Below are positions 44,639 to 57,069 of a stretch of 64,000 nt of DNA, piece after piece. The stretch's first letter is position 1; each line of letters opens with the position of its first letter. The notes beneath the pieces are model-generated. The model saw only the letters and a list, made by a program, of their open reading frames with translations. It had not been told where the DNA came from and made no database searches. The stretch comes from Emmonsiellopsis sp. PD_33 (Eukaryota > Ascomycota > Eurotiomycetes > Onygenales > Ajellomycetaceae), in NCBI GenBank assembly GCA_032988165.1, contig JANTQF010000123.1, forward strand, positions 1 to 64,000. The letters run 5' to 3'. Made by a program: the position numbers and the translations under genes.

Positions 44639-47600
44639 ATGCCTCTTAACACATTAACAGTTGGCGCGGCGGTGACGCCAACGGTGCTCTCAACGTGGTT
44701 GTCCCATGTAACTTCTCCCCCCCCGGCAACTTCATCCCTTTAAAGCAAAGGCCACCTAGACTATTTGCTAACTTCGATCAAGTATATGCATCGCAAATCG
44801 CATAGCAAGAAACCAACGGCCCGTATCTCCTATCATGAAGGACTTCAAATTATCCGCCATTTCCTAGAATATGCCTCCCTCCATCCCGTCGAATCCTTAC
44901 AGATGTTTACGGCGCAGTGGGTTCCATCACCAAGCTGGGTCAAGGTGGATTCGGTTGTCGTGCCTCAAGACTTTCTGAAATCCGCCGCGGATATACTTAC
45001 TATACAATTGGGGGCTGAAGGGGTGTCGGAAGTCGGTGGAAGCAAATGGTGGCAGTGGCGGGGGGCCAAGCCATCGCTTCAGGGGGAGTGGGTAGAAATG
45101 AGGAGTGATTTTAACGAGCGGCGGACGCTCAACGTTCGTTGCAATCGGATCATGTTCTATATACACGGGGGTGGATACTACTTTGGGAGCCTGAATTCTC
45201 ACCGTTATCAGGTTCAAAGGCATGCAAGGAAACTGAAGGCCAGGGTTTTCGCTCGGTGAGTCCGTCCGATCTAGTACTTTAGGATAGCATATACTGACTA
45301 GCTAATAGTAAGCCCCCCTGAACTGACTCCCCAGTGTTGAACCTGTGGTATATGTTAACTACGACCAGCGGCATACCGATTGGCTCCTCAGTTTCCATTC
45401 CCATGTGGCTTGCAGGATTGTATCGCTGCCTATTTATATGTACTCAGCAGGCATAGATCTTCTGAAATAATAGTGGCCGGTGATTCAGCAGGGGCAGGGA
45501 TGCTAGTGTCGTAAGTCCATCAGAATACACGTACGATGAGTATAGCGCTGATAGTTCAAGAATTTTGGTGACTCTGCGTGATCAAAGGCTACCGCTACCT
45601 GCGGGCGCCATATTGATATCTCCATGGGTTGACTTGACACACTCCTTCCCGAGTACCGCAGAGAACGGGGACGGAGATTATGTTCCTCCTCACGGGTTTA
45701 TTCATCGTCCATCCATGGCATGGCCCCCACCGAATTCGGATGAAATCGAAGCACTTTCCAAGGCCAGTGAAATGGTAAGGGCAAATAGAAGATCGCCCGC
45801 TTCGGCCCCTCTCCCACACCGTGTCCCGGACGTGGAGACTGCCGTCCGAGGATTCTCAATCCGTCCTGGATTCCCTTTTGAAGATACTGGGAGGCAATCG
45901 CCCCGTCGCCCAACTCGTGCTCCCTCGATAGTGTCAGAAAATTACGACATATTTCCGAATCAAGGGACAAACCTGGAGATTGAAATTGAAGGGGCGGTTG
46001 TTGAGATAAAGGATCAGATGCACATGTATACCACAAATCAACTACTCTCCCATCCCCTAGTTTCTCCTATCCTCCAGCCATCCCTCGGTGGCTTACCTCC
46101 TTTGCTTGTCCTTACAGGTGGTGCGGAGCTGCTTCGTGATGAACAGATTTATCTGGCACATAAAGCGGCAGACCCAGCATGTTTTTTGCCAAGCCGGGAT
46201 TATCTAGATCTTTATGACCCGCAACGTCAAATCATTAACAAATATCCGCCAACCTTCGTTCAGCTCCAGGTGTGGGATGACCTTTGTCACGTCCCTCCAA
46301 CCCTAAGCTTCACACGCCCCGCGAAGTATATGTTTCGATCGATCGCGCAGTTTGGTGCCTGGGCATTAGCTAGAGCGCAACACGCGGGAATCAACATTCC
46401 ACAGCCGTCGGAATTGTCGTCCAGCGATGCTGATAACTGGCGTTCGTCAGCTATGTCGAGTCCCAGCCCGTATTCGGGGTTCACTATGATCGGGAAAGCA
46501 GGCGACCCCCTTCCACCATTCCGTGACCATATGATCCGCCAGCGGGTGGATGAGAACGGCAAGGTCTACAAACTAGCAGAAAGGGCTTTTATCCCCGCGC
46601 TACAGCTACTTCCTGAGGAAATCGGCGTCCTTAAACCAGGGCCAATGCGGAAGTGGCTGATAGCGAAACAAAAATGGGATACAAAATATTCCAAAGAAAA
46701 AATAGCCCTCCAGCAGCAACGGCTCGATGAAATGTTTCAGGGGATAGGTGTATTTAGGTCGGGCGAATATCCACCCCCATGTTCCCTGGCCTCTATGAAG
46801 GAAATATCACCTAGCTACTATGCGAAAGAGCACAAAAAGAGCCAAGGCATGTGGCTATGGAGTTTGTTGGGCAGCAGACACGACGCAAAGACGTTACGGA
46901 AGGAGCACCGGGACGCACGATTAGGTCCGGGTGACGTTCAACCAGGTTTTCTACTGCCCAACAAGCCGCCATCCAGAATGGCCACCATCCGCAAAAAAGT
47001 CGTGGGGTCCGTGAGAAAGAAAAAACGCCGCTCAGATACACAACCGCGTACACGAGCGAAAACCGTGATGGATCTCGGCCAAGCAACTGAATCCCTTCCA
47101 GTCCTCGCCCCTCCCCCGCGGTCAGAACTCCGGTCGCAAACTATGGGAACCCGAGACGGCAGTATGGCTCCTACCCCCCCAGGAGCGACGACCGATGAAC
47201 ATGGGCCTGGATTTGCCACGGGATCCCGATTTGTCAACCACTTCGGAGATGCGGCTGGGAGATCATCGTCCGAATATACGGACGATATGAGCTCAAAAGC
47301 GGTCACTCACGCAAGAGGTACCATACGCCCGGTATCCCCACGTACACGATCAGAATCCGAGTTCAGAACTCCACTTGAACACGGCACTCCGACCGCAGCA
47401 GCAGTGGGAACAGGCGTGCTGCCAAGCGAAGCCCCTCCCACCCCCAGTCCGGCTCCCACTCCTGCCCTCAAGCAGGACGCCATTAGCAGCCAGCTTGCGG
47501 GTGAGGGACGTAATTTCGTTCCTGATGCTGTACCCGACGGCCTCCAGCCAACTAAGCGCTCGGAGAAGGCAGATGCTGGGTTAAAGGAGAGCCCACGAGG

Positions 47601-47730
47601 TTACCAACTTTTCGGAAAACAGAGGGGCCAGCCAAAGTATGATTTTGACTCGTTTGAGCAACAGCATGAGTCTGATATGGAGCCATTTCCGGATTATAGG
47701 CCGGATCATGAGAATAAGGAAAATATGTAG
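44639..47730 (+). CDS. HSL-type alpha/beta hydrolase with long disordered tail; junction problem
   Basis: Esterase/lipase of the hormone-sensitive lipase family. Exons: 44639-44707, 44783-45255, about 45369-45510 and 45561-47730, roughly 950 residues. The oxyanion motif HGGG is at 151-154 (MFYIHGGGYYFGS); exon 3 has YRLAPQFPFPCGLQD and nucleophile elbow GDSAGAG; exon 4 supplies SPWVDLTHSFPS, the acidic residue in LLRDEQIYLAH and the histidine in DLCHVPPTLS. The last 300 residues or so are disordered, basic and proline-rich (RKKVVGSVRKKKRRSD). Exon 2 ends two bases into a codon, whereas the exon carrying YRLAPQ also begins with two bases, so canonical GT-AG sites leave a +1 shift. Either an unusual splice or a real frameshift is present. 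Confidence 0.75.
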
Positions 47731-48283
47731 GTTGTGTTTCTCTTTGGCTAGGCGGGGATTTATTTGGGCGGGAACGCATATACCTATATATATCGCCTTC
47801 CTTTTGTGTTTTCTCTCGTTCCTTTCACACACTCATTGTGCTTAAGATATGAAAATTTTCGGGTTCTTTTTTGGGCTATTTTCTTGGACAGACATTTTCG
47901 ACATTCTTCTCGGGTCATCAAGTCCGGATGGTATGATATTTTGTCGCCTTCCGGTTGGAATCCGGGTCGACTCGTTTGATATGCCCTTTTTCCTTTTGTT
48001 TTGGAAAGACGGTGTAATGTTTATGATGCCGATAGAAACGGGACAATGTCATTCTGACAATCTAGTATAGCAGTGTAACTGTCCAAGAGGAGCGGCTGAT
48101 TTAGTGACTTCTTCCATTGCAAACCGGTGAGGTGGGTATAGATTATAATACATAGCTGCCAATAACATGAGCACGTAGAAGTTGTTCACGCGCCGATGTC
48201 GGGAGCCTAAGGGTCCATCCATCATTCCTAAGAACCTGGGCGATAGTGAACGGTTCCTAATAAGCTATAACGGCAGGAATTCG
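47731..48283. other. Convergent 3' intergenic spacer
   Basis: T-rich 0.55 kb between the hydrolase and ind1 3' ends. No gene seen. Confidence 0.45.
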
Positions 48284-49521
48284 TTATCGCCACTCCAGTC
48301 CAACTTTTCGTACAACTTTCTCGGCGACGCTCATGAACGCATTCCTCCTCGCGCTTCGATCATCACTCTCTTCCGCTACGACAGTGGGCATGCCCCTATC
48401 AGCATCTTCGCACACACGGGCGTCGAGAGGTATATCGCCTAGGAAATCGACACCCAGGCGCTTACACGCTGATAAAACGCCACCACCAGTATGGGCTTCG
48501 GCGCTATGCTCATGATCAGCTTCAGGTTGTGAACCTCTTCTGGAAAATATCTTCGTTTCCTTTCCGCAATGCGGACAAGCGAAAAATGCCATGTTCCTGA
48601 CCATGCCCAGGACGGGTACATTCATCCTCTCGAATAAACCAAAGCCCCGTACTGCGTCGCGCAGAGCAATATCCTGGGGTGTTGATACAATCACCGCTCC
48701 GTCAAGGAGTATTTCTTGGCCTATTGTGAGCTGTACATCGCCGGTTCCGGGAGGCAGGTCGAGGATGAGAACATCCAAAGGTCCCCAGGACACGGAGTGC
48801 AAGAGCTGGTGCATTGCTTTTGTAACCATCAAACCTCGCCAGGATATAGGTGTTGTGTCCATTATAGGGGAAGTCGGGTCATCGGTGAGATGTTTGGCAT
48901 CTGCCGGTGGGGGAGGGAGGAGGTAGCCCATGGACATAGATTTGAGGCCGTAATTTGTGAGGGGAATCAGGCAACCGTCTAGAGAATGCGCCTTGTCAGT
49001 TATTTCATCGCTAGTAAGTACCCGTTCTCAAATTCACTCTGAGCTGTGCTAAGTTGTTGGGTTCGGGGCGCATACTTTCATCCAATCGGGGCTCTCCAGA
49101 TAAGTTCAGGAGAGTGGGTATGGATGGGCCAAAGATATCTGTATCGAGAATACCCGTACGAATGCCTCGTCGGGCCATAGATAAGGCCAGATTTACTGCA
49201 GCATAATTAGCCAGTGCGTTCACGGACGGGGCGCATAATGGCATAATGCGCCAGAGCGGAAGATGCCGCACCCGCAATTGTAGACTTCCCCACGCCCCCC
49301 TTGGCGGAGGAAACCGCAATAACCTTATTGACATCTAGAATTTTCCGTTTCTCCGGTAGACCTCGTCGACGAGGGAACGATGGCGGAGTTCCAGACCGGG
49401 GCAGGCCCTGGAAATCAGCGTCTTAGCTTGGGGAATAGTCGCAAAGGCAGAGTTGTGATATATGTACCAGTGGATTGTCGTGCTGAAGAGGCCGCAGCGT
49501 GGAGAAGAAGCTGCGGCGCAT
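48284..49521 (-). CDS. ind1: Mitochondrial Fe-S P-loop ATPase Ind1 (NUBPL)
   Basis: Mrp/NBP35-family scaffold that delivers iron-sulfur clusters during assembly of respiratory complex I in the mitochondrial matrix. Exons 49521-49468, 49407-49272, 49195-49076 and 48978-48284 give 334 residues. The N-terminus [13 protein letters not shown] is a plausible matrix-targeting peptide. The deviant Walker [10 protein letters not shown] is at 53-61, preceded by [13 protein letters not shown]. Next come [35 protein letters not shown], the conserved [16 protein letters not shown], and the bridging-cluster motif CPHC at about 238-241. The last part reads FLGDIPLD and [10 protein letters not shown]. The organism therefore presumably has complex I, unlike budding yeast. 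Divergent from bfr2. Confidence 0.93.
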
Positions 49522-49830
49522 GTTGATGGAAGAGAGGTGGCTCAATTGGCAGTGTGGAAGTGTTCACATTGTGATATACCGGTCAATTCTTCATGATCAA
49601 TCCCATGGCGTTCGAAGAGAGCTCCTGGTGGTTTTGGAGAGCCAAACCCCAATGTCATGTGACCCGGCTATTCCTTCCCCTGTCTGATGTTCCCGGCCGC
49701 AAAATGAAATTTTTCGCGAGAAGCAAAATCCGCGCCAAAAAAATTATTGGGCGACAAAAAATAATCCAACTCCGAGCTCGACATCAGTTCTGCCGCAAGC
49801 TGGGGAAACAACACAGGTCACTCAGCAACC
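49522..49830. promoter_or_regulatory. Bidirectional promoter, ind1 / bfr2
   Basis: A 309-nt gap between divergent start codons. A-rich stretches appear at 49735-49765. No specific factor site recognised. Confidence 0.45.
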
Positions 49831-51698
49831 ATGGCGAAGAAAAGCGGCCAAGTGAAATCCCTAGCAGAGCAAATTGCTGAGCTAGAAGACCCAACTCCCA
49901 AAGGTGAGCTCATAACTGCGCTACTAATTTCTTATGAGGCGATAACTGATGTCCGAGCTATAGATTTTGATCCCGAAGATCTAAGTGATCGCGGAGAAGA
50001 CAGCGATGACCAGTCTGTCGGAGATGATGATAAGGATGCTTCTGCCGGCCGTGAACACTACGTCGCTGTTGGGTAAGTCCCTCGCTTACGCTATGTTTTC
50101 TATACAGGAGGTCCCTAACCAGCAACAGAAAGAGCAAGCTCCGCAAACCAGAAACAGTCTCCCTTGGACGTGAATACGCAGGATCGCGAGTTAGTCGAGA
50201 CGCACTTGGAGCAGAAGACAGTGACGATCCATTCCGCAAAGGTTCAAGCGACGAGGAGGATTCTGAAGGGTCGGCTGGGGACCTCGACGACGCGGAGGAT
50301 GGCCTAGAACTCGGAGAACCTGGCTCTGACTCTGAAATTGATAGCGAGGATGCACTCGGGGAAAGCGACGTTGATAAATTCAAGGATTTTAAGTTCCGTG
50401 GTAGCAAACACTCGAAACTTGCGGATTCAGATGCGGATTCGGACGACCTCCTTGACGGGCCAGTGTCTGATGGCGAGTCCGATGAGGAGCTGGACAACCT
50501 TAGTGGTTCTGGAGAGGAGGACGTATTTGGTGACAGTGATGAGGATGACGAGGATCTAGAACTGGAGGGAAGTGATGTTTCCGGCGACGAGGATGAGGGT
50601 GAGGAGGACGAGGAAGATGATGAAGATGAGGACGAAGGGCCCTCTAAGGGAGAGAACGGAATTTCGGACGACCGGGCCGAATTACGTCGATTAATGGCTT
50701 CAGATCACAAGACTGTCGCGGCATCCATATCTCAGGCTGCCAAAACAGATGCCGCAAAAGGCGGCGCAGTTAAGCGACAACGATTGGCTTTCGACGCTAT
50801 CCTCAACGCTAGAATCAAGCTCCAAAAGGGCATAACTGGTCTCAACGACATTCCAACTGCATCAGACGGCGAGAATGGAGCCACAATCGACCAGGACTCA
50901 ATTAAATCCGCCGAGGCAGCCGCACTCACACTCTGGAGTACAATCGAAGATCTCCGTCATGCACTCGCAGACGCCCAAACCAACACCGCATCGAAGAAGC
51001 GAAAGCGCACACCACTCTCCTCCTCAACCCCCTCCGCCGATATCTGGAGCCGCATGGAAGAAATCGAAGCCCGCTCCCTCCCCCACCGCCGCGCTGTGCT
51101 AGACAAATGGTCCCTGAAAACCCGCGGCTCACGAGCAACCCTACCCAATGCCAGAGGCAAACTCATGAACCACGGCGCAACTGACCAACAAACAATCACC
51201 GCTGTTCTCGACGCGCATATCGCCACAGAAGCGAGCGACCGCCCCTCCAAACGCGTCCAGACAGAAAGTGCCGAACATGAAATCTACGACGACTCGACCT
51301 TCTACCAAACCCTTCTCCGCGATCTAGTGGAAGAGCGCATGTCCGCCACCAACGCCCTGAACGGTGGAAATGGGATTGAGACGCTGCAAATGCAGCTTCC
51401 TACACGTCTCTCCCTACACCCCACTACGGGAATGCGTAAGGACAAGATTAAGAAAATTGTCGACACCAAGGCATCTAAGGGACGTAAGATGCGGTATACG
51501 GTACATGAGAAGCTGCAGAATTTTATGGCGCCGGAGGAGCGGGGATCGTGGAATGAGCGGGCTAGAGAGGAGTTTTTCGCTTCGCTGCTGGGCAAGAGCG
51601 CGAGGGAGGTGCTTGGGGAGGATGAGGATGAGGATTTGGATATGGAGGATGGAGAGGAGGATCTTGAGGAGGGGGGACTGAAGTTGTTTAGAAGTTAG
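49831..51698 (+). CDS. bfr2: Ribosome biogenesis protein Bfr2 (AATF/Che-1)
   Basis: Nucleolar factor of the small-subunit processome, needed for 18S rRNA maturation. Exons 49831-49903, 49964-50072 and 50129-51698 give 583 residues. The start MAKKSGQVKSLAEQIAELED, then DFDPEDLSD and GREHYVAVGKSKLRK are typical of Bfr2. A long acidic region spans about 90-250. The AATF leucine-zipper-like region follows (KRQRLAFDAILNARIKLQKG) with WSTIEDLRHALADAQ, then LPHRRAVLDKWSLKTRGS. The C-terminal TRAUB domain is present: YDDSTFYQTLLRDLVEERMS, TKASKGRKMRYTVHEKLQNF and REEFFASLLG. Confidence 0.95.
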
Positions 51699-52151
51699 AA
51701 TGGGCGGATTGTTTAAGGATTTCCTTGTTTGCACGTTGATAGAAGTTGGCTTGAGAGAGAGCATGTCTATTTTCATGAGCGTTGAATAGTTGATACCTCT
51801 ACCTCCGAACATAGCTCCTCTGAAATCGTAAAATATTTTCGTGAATACTTATGCGTTAAGAACTGGTGGCCATTTGCGTCATACATATCTACTCTCAGGC
51901 ATCTATGGGTTAGCCCCTTTTCAATCCCATCAGGAGGTTCAAAAGATTGAAGGGAATGAAGGGGAGCGGAGGATTAAAACGTCAGTGCTGATGTAGTTAT
52001 CCAGTATTTATGCTGCATTCTTAGAGGCCTTAATATCTTAAAAGGTGCAAACTCCTTATATCTCGTCTATAACAACCCTCATTTCACTTGTGAGCTTCAC
52101 CATCCCAACATTGGAAGTTATTTAAAACACCAATCCCCCCCCTAAATGCCA
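51699..52151. other. Convergent 3' intergenic spacer
   Basis: AT-rich 0.45 kb between bfr2 and the dehydrogenase 3' ends. No gene seen. Confidence 0.5.
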
Positions 52152-53415
52152 TTAAATTAGCCAAACCCAATCTTGACCTTCAAGAAAGATGGGACACAAC
52201 GCAAAGGAACAAAACTCACCATCAACCACCAAATCCGCCCCATTCACATAACTCCCTGCAACCTCACTACACAAAAACACCACGGGCCCCGTCATCTCCC
52301 TCGGATCGCCCATCCTGCCCATCGGATTCCTATTCGTCCACGACTCCCTGAACGGTGCCAGCGAGTCTCCCTCATTCAAAATCGTATCCATATACCCTGG
52401 GGAAATAGAATTAACCCGGATGCCAAACCTGCTCCATTCGGCAGCTAGACTGTTGCGCATGTGAAGGACTGCGGCTTTGGAGACATTGTAAGCCACTTGA
52501 GGTTGCGGGTAGTTTACGCTGTGGCCGCTGATGGAGGCGATGAAGAGGATGCGGCCGCCTAGGGAGTCGGCGATCATTTGCCTGCAGTTGCTGTTAATAT
52601 ATAAAAGAAAGGGGTATGTTCCGTGTGCGCCCCTCGGAAGGCGGTTATATTATTTATTGCAGCAAGCCAAAGAAAAAAGGGGGGTTTGGCATGAGTTGAT
52701 ATTATCACTCACTTTCCAACAGCCTGCGCAACCAAAAATGTCCCCGTCGTATTAACATCAATCACCCTCCTCCAATCGTCCGCCGGCATATTCTCCGCAT
52801 TCACGCTATATACCATCCCCGCAAAGCAGCACAGAATATTCAGCGGGCCAAGTTGGGATCGCATCTCCCCTACTACTCTCTCCACCCCCTCGGCGTCTGT
52901 CACATCAATGCCTGCGCAGACAATAGCCGCAGAGGGGAAATCCCGCCGTAAACTCTCAATTGCGTCTGAGACACCAGGCTTCTCAAATGCAGCGGGGAGA
53001 TCTAGAAGACCCAGGCCTGACAGACCGTGCTCGAGAAGCGCTCGGGCGGACTCGAGTGCAAGAGTTCCAGCTCCGCCGGTTACTGTGGGGTTTGGTTAAC
53101 TAAACTGCCAGCTATTTTTAAAAGAAAAGGGGACCTTTAATATTCAGCCCCGTACATGTAGAACATACATAAAGCATTTCCCCTAACGCCAAACCTCATC
53201 GCCGCCCGCTCGGCGGACGAAGTGCTATTTGTGAAGTACTGCGGCAGCGCATTTCCCGGCGTCTTCACATTGCCCAGGTCAAGCCATGGGATATCCCGCT
53301 CCGGCTTTGCCACTGGAGCATTTCCCTCTTTTTTTTCAACAACGGTCGCAGGGACGGATGCTTGGGGATCTTGGATTTTGTTTCGTGAAGCGTTGTTGGG
53401 GGCTGAATGCTCCAT
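52152..53415 (-). CDS. Short-chain dehydrogenase/reductase, sugar-alcohol type
   Basis: NAD(P)-dependent oxidoreductase. Exons 53415-53169, 53082-52713, 52581-52220 and 52177-52152 close in phase to 334 residues. After splicing the cofactor motif reads LLTGGAGTLALESARAL (TGxxxGxG-like, with Leu-Ala in place of the usual Gly pair), then GIDVTDAEGV, a CFAGMV in place of the usual NAG, and WRRVIDVNTTGTFLVAQAVG. The catalytic Ser-Tyr-Lys are in IASISGHSVN and VAYNVSKAAV. SISGHSVNYPQPQVAYNVSK resembles sorbose/xylulose/arabinitol dehydrogenases, so a polyol or keto-sugar substrate is likely. The first 80 residues or so (PWLDLGNVKTPGNALPQYF) are a non-enzymatic extension. The last exon encodes only QDWVWLI and the stop. 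Confidence 0.88.
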
Positions 53416-54346
53416 GGTGGCGTGTCTATGCGGAAACAATGTAAGGTGAACTGGGACGGGGAACTATGGAGGTTGTAATGTATTGAGCTTCACCCCGATT
53501 CTGTTGGAGGACGAAAAGCTTGATGGATTGAATCTGCTACGTGGTGAGATGAGTAGTGTAAGATCCCAGGCATGGGACCACAGTGCCTGACAGATTCTTA
53601 GCAGCTATTAATAATAATGCGGAGAACAGCGCTCCGGCATGTCCCTGACCAAAAATCTTTCGCAAATTATTCCAACTCCAAGAATTCCCCGCCTAGCTTT
53701 CCACCCAATCATGGTATTTATATGAGGAGCGTTGCTACGGTTTATTACTGTTGCGGGCCCCCTGGTACCTCTACCTAACGAGGGCCGTAGATCTATTCAG
53801 GCTTACAAATAGCCTAGCCCTTATACCACGGAGTATATCTAAAACTGTAAAATGCCCAACACAGCGTAGTTTCCGCGAAGCAAAGCTAGTTGTCCATTAT
53901 TTGCGTAGCTAGGTTATTCATCAAAAACTATCAAAAGGGGGCCAAAAAAAGGGGAGGGGAGGGAAAAGCAAGCATCTATGTGTGACGCACAAGTGGAAAA
54001 GGAATAAAACTCCCTCTATAACGCCGCTGAACAAGAGAATGGGTCGAAAGGTTTCAACATCTGTCCTCGGGTTTGTGGCAAACCATATCAAAGGGATCTG
54101 CTCCGGAAACCAGGACGCGAAGTTAGCAATGAGAGCAGCTCAAAAAATGTGACGAGATGAATAAAGGATATGCATATGCGTGAGATTTGAGAGAAACTGA
54201 TTTCTCTTATGCCCAACACTTGGAAGCTAAAAGGAGGGGGCAAAGGCGGCAAAAAATGGTATTTGGGACAAAACGAAACGCAATTCCCCATAGCTCCGTG
54301 GAACACCCCCGTAAACGATTAAAGCAATATACGTAAAATTGGTCGT
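53416..54346. other. Intergenic region
   Basis: No gene seen in 0.93 kb. Contains the 13-mer ACCACGGAGTATA at 53825-53837, also present in inverted orientation at 39898-39910, and a G/A-rich tract near 53938-53970. Confidence 0.5.
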
Positions 54347-55439
54347 TTAATAATCGTCTTCGCCTTGTTGGTAGATGTGTCGACTTCGTGTCGGGTCTTT
54401 ACGCATTTGCTGGCCGGACCCAGTAAATCCAACTATCAGGTAAAAGAGTTAGTAAATTACTCATCAGCCCAAGATGAATCATGAAGGTAAAGGAGGGAAG
54501 GGTGAGTGAATAAAATGGGCCCGGATAATACCTCGTGCGTTGACTCCTTCTGGAGTGCGGAACATGCTCTCCTTCTTCCCCAACTTCCCCAGCTTACTCT
54601 TGGCAGTAAAATCCTGCCATTTCGACTTTCCAGCTTCGAGTTCCTTATTTGCCTTAACCTTCCTTGGCATCTTAGCGGGGCGCGTGGGCCCGTCGCTCGC
54701 TTTACTCGGCTCCTTGCGTGCCTCGTTCGCAAGGGCGGGATTGATATCAGCCGCAGCAGAAATCACACTGGAATTGGCAGGGAGGATCTGCGGGGACGAG
54801 GAGCCTGGCATTCCATCAGCCTTGCGTTTTCGCGTGTCAGATATAGGTTTTATGTCTTTTGCGGTCAATGTCTCAGTAGTCGCGTATGACTTGAAAGAAA
54901 CAATGTAGATAGGGTTGGTCGAGGAACCGGTGATGGAAGTGATGCGGGCCGGGTAGAATGAGTTGTCTCCAGAAGCCCATCGTGCCAAGACATTATCATT
55001 TACAGAAAAAGACGTGGGAGTGGTGGGTTGCGATTCTTCGGGGGCGGGTTCGACGGTAGGTTTGCGATACCCGGCTTGGTATGCTGGGTGGTTTTCTTTG
55101 GACCACTTCTCTTTGACGGGGGGTGGGGACGGTTTCGATTTTTGCGAGACCGGTGTTAAGGCAGGTCGTAGTTCCGTGATGGATTGCTCCGTAAGGGTTA
55201 TGAATTCTTCAAGCTCAGTCTTCAGGCCCTGCAGTTCCGCATTATCTGGGTCTACCTGCAAGCTTGATTGTACAGCTTCCAGCTATGAGTGAGTCAGCAC
55301 GGTACCCGGAAACAATTCTCTAGACGGTCCTACGTCAAGAGAGCTCAAATATGTAATGGTAAGGGATAAGCCGATGAAAACGAACCTGTATCTTGAACTC
55401 CTTCACCTCTGCCTCCAGGGCTGCAACCTCTGCGCTCAT
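54347..55439 (-). CDS. spf30: Tudor-domain splicing factor (SPF30/SMNDC1-like)
   Basis: Tudor protein of the SMN-related family, a U2 snRNP-associated splicing factor that binds symmetrically dimethylated arginines. Exons 55439-55386, 55282-54532 and 54432-54347 give 296 residues. The N-terminal coiled coil is MSAEVAALEAEVKEFKIQ, then LEAVQSSLQVDPDNAELQGL and KTELEEFITLTEQSI. The Tudor domain is at about 115-170: FSVNDNVLARWASGDNSFYP, ARITSITGSS, then IYIVSFKSYATTETLTAKDI; Trp and Tyr/Phe positions for the aromatic cage are present. A basic region (KMPRKVKANKELEAGKSKWQ) follows. The last exon encodes VGFTGSGQQMRKDPTRSRHI and ends QGEDDY. Confidence 0.9.
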
Positions 55440-57069
55440 CTTCGCGGCAAGTTTGGGGGCGGTAACGAATCAAAAGGACAAGGGCTGGGGAAGGACGAAA
55501 ATTATAACAGCGTCGTTTTATAAATAGAAAGAAAAGAGATTTGAAGGCCTAGTAATGGAGTTGAGGTGTAGGTGAGCGGACGATAGGCAAAGAGGCGAGG
55601 ATGTTGCTGGTTAGGCTGAGTAAGCTCAAATCACGTGGCAGGGATTAAACTTGCCAAGACGACATTCTCGGCATGCCGAAGCAGACCGAAAAAGGAAATA
55701 GTCAACCTCACCTCAACATCCATCCGGCTGCTTGAACAATGTATCTGATTAAATGATATTATCAGTACAAACTGTTTTCATGTATCCACTTATTGTTTCT
55801 TTACCTCCTGCTTTGTTATCATTCATAATTCGATGAAGTTAGACCTTGACATTGTCATGGCTCGTACTAGTACTAGTACTACTATCTACTACGAGCTGTC
55901 ACCAGGGATAGTCCTCTGTTTGACCCCAAATAAGACACCTTCCTTACCTCAAATTTTGCCGCAGCCGGAATTTTTTTATTTCTTTTGGTTCACGTTGCTC
56001 TTACTATTCAATCAAGCATGGATCATGACCAGCCAGACACCCATGCGGAGAGGACATCATCCATAAGTACTACCTGCTAAGAGCAGAGAGGAACGGCATC
56101 TACTCCCTAGACCTAGCAGAGGCAGATTCCTGAGGTTAACTTGGATTTGCCATTCTCATGGCCATTATGTGATTCCACCACATGGAATTAACCATTTCTG
56201 TCCACCTCCTGGGAATCATCCAGGGCAGCCCACTATTTCGGCATTTTTTTGATTGACCATCATGTGCCTCATGATGGATTCGCATTCCTTCGGACGACTC
56301 CATTTTCCGCTAGAATATACCCCTTCTCTTGGTGCTTTCCCTATCCTATCTGATCCCGTTGCATTTGCATATTATGTTCTTCGGCCAACGCGTATTATTC
56401 GGTTTCCAGGTCCTATTCCTCCAGCGTGACGATATGCCGAATGTTTTCTATGTACGCTTTCACCTTCTACGCTACATTATTCGGTTTGAGTGAGCCCATT
56501 TGCCGAAAGAAAACGCGGCCTCGGAACTCCCCTACCGAATCTTCTTCAACTCCCTACTCACAAAAACAACCCATGTTGCTTTCTTAGTTGAAGCCCGCAT
56601 ACCAACATGTGCTATAATAACGTGACGTTTTAGAAAAAACAAGTTTCAGAAAGTGCAAACGTGCTCGACGATGTTGAATATGCAATCCACTAAAATCTTC
56701 TCTGGATATTACCGTGAACAGATGTTATAAACCCTGCTTGGGGTAATTAAATTAACAGAGGACCATTCCGCTCGTTTCCGGTTTGTGCCCTTTATGGTGG
56801 AACTTCACCATGGGCAAGCTCCACATTCCGAATGGCATATTCGGAAGGTTGCTTTCTATGTGGTACTCTCCGGAATTTACAGTCTATTTAAACCAGTCTT
56901 ACCTCCCACTTTCATTGGACCTTCTTCTTATTAGTTTTATCATAGCAAAATAGCTCACCACTACATGATAATATCGCCCACAATCCGAACAACCCTTCTC
57001 TACATTTTATTTCGAGCTTTTTTCGCTGCAAACCCCCGAATCAATAAAACAGTGTTCCGTTGCTACAAA
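55440..57069. other. Intergenic region, 1.6 kb
   Basis: No gene recognised. Holds a short ACTAGT tandem near 55865-55884 and repeated ATTCGG/CCGAAT hexamers at about 56397, 56468, 56518 and 56828-56843, the last pair forming a small inverted repeat. Confidence 0.45.
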
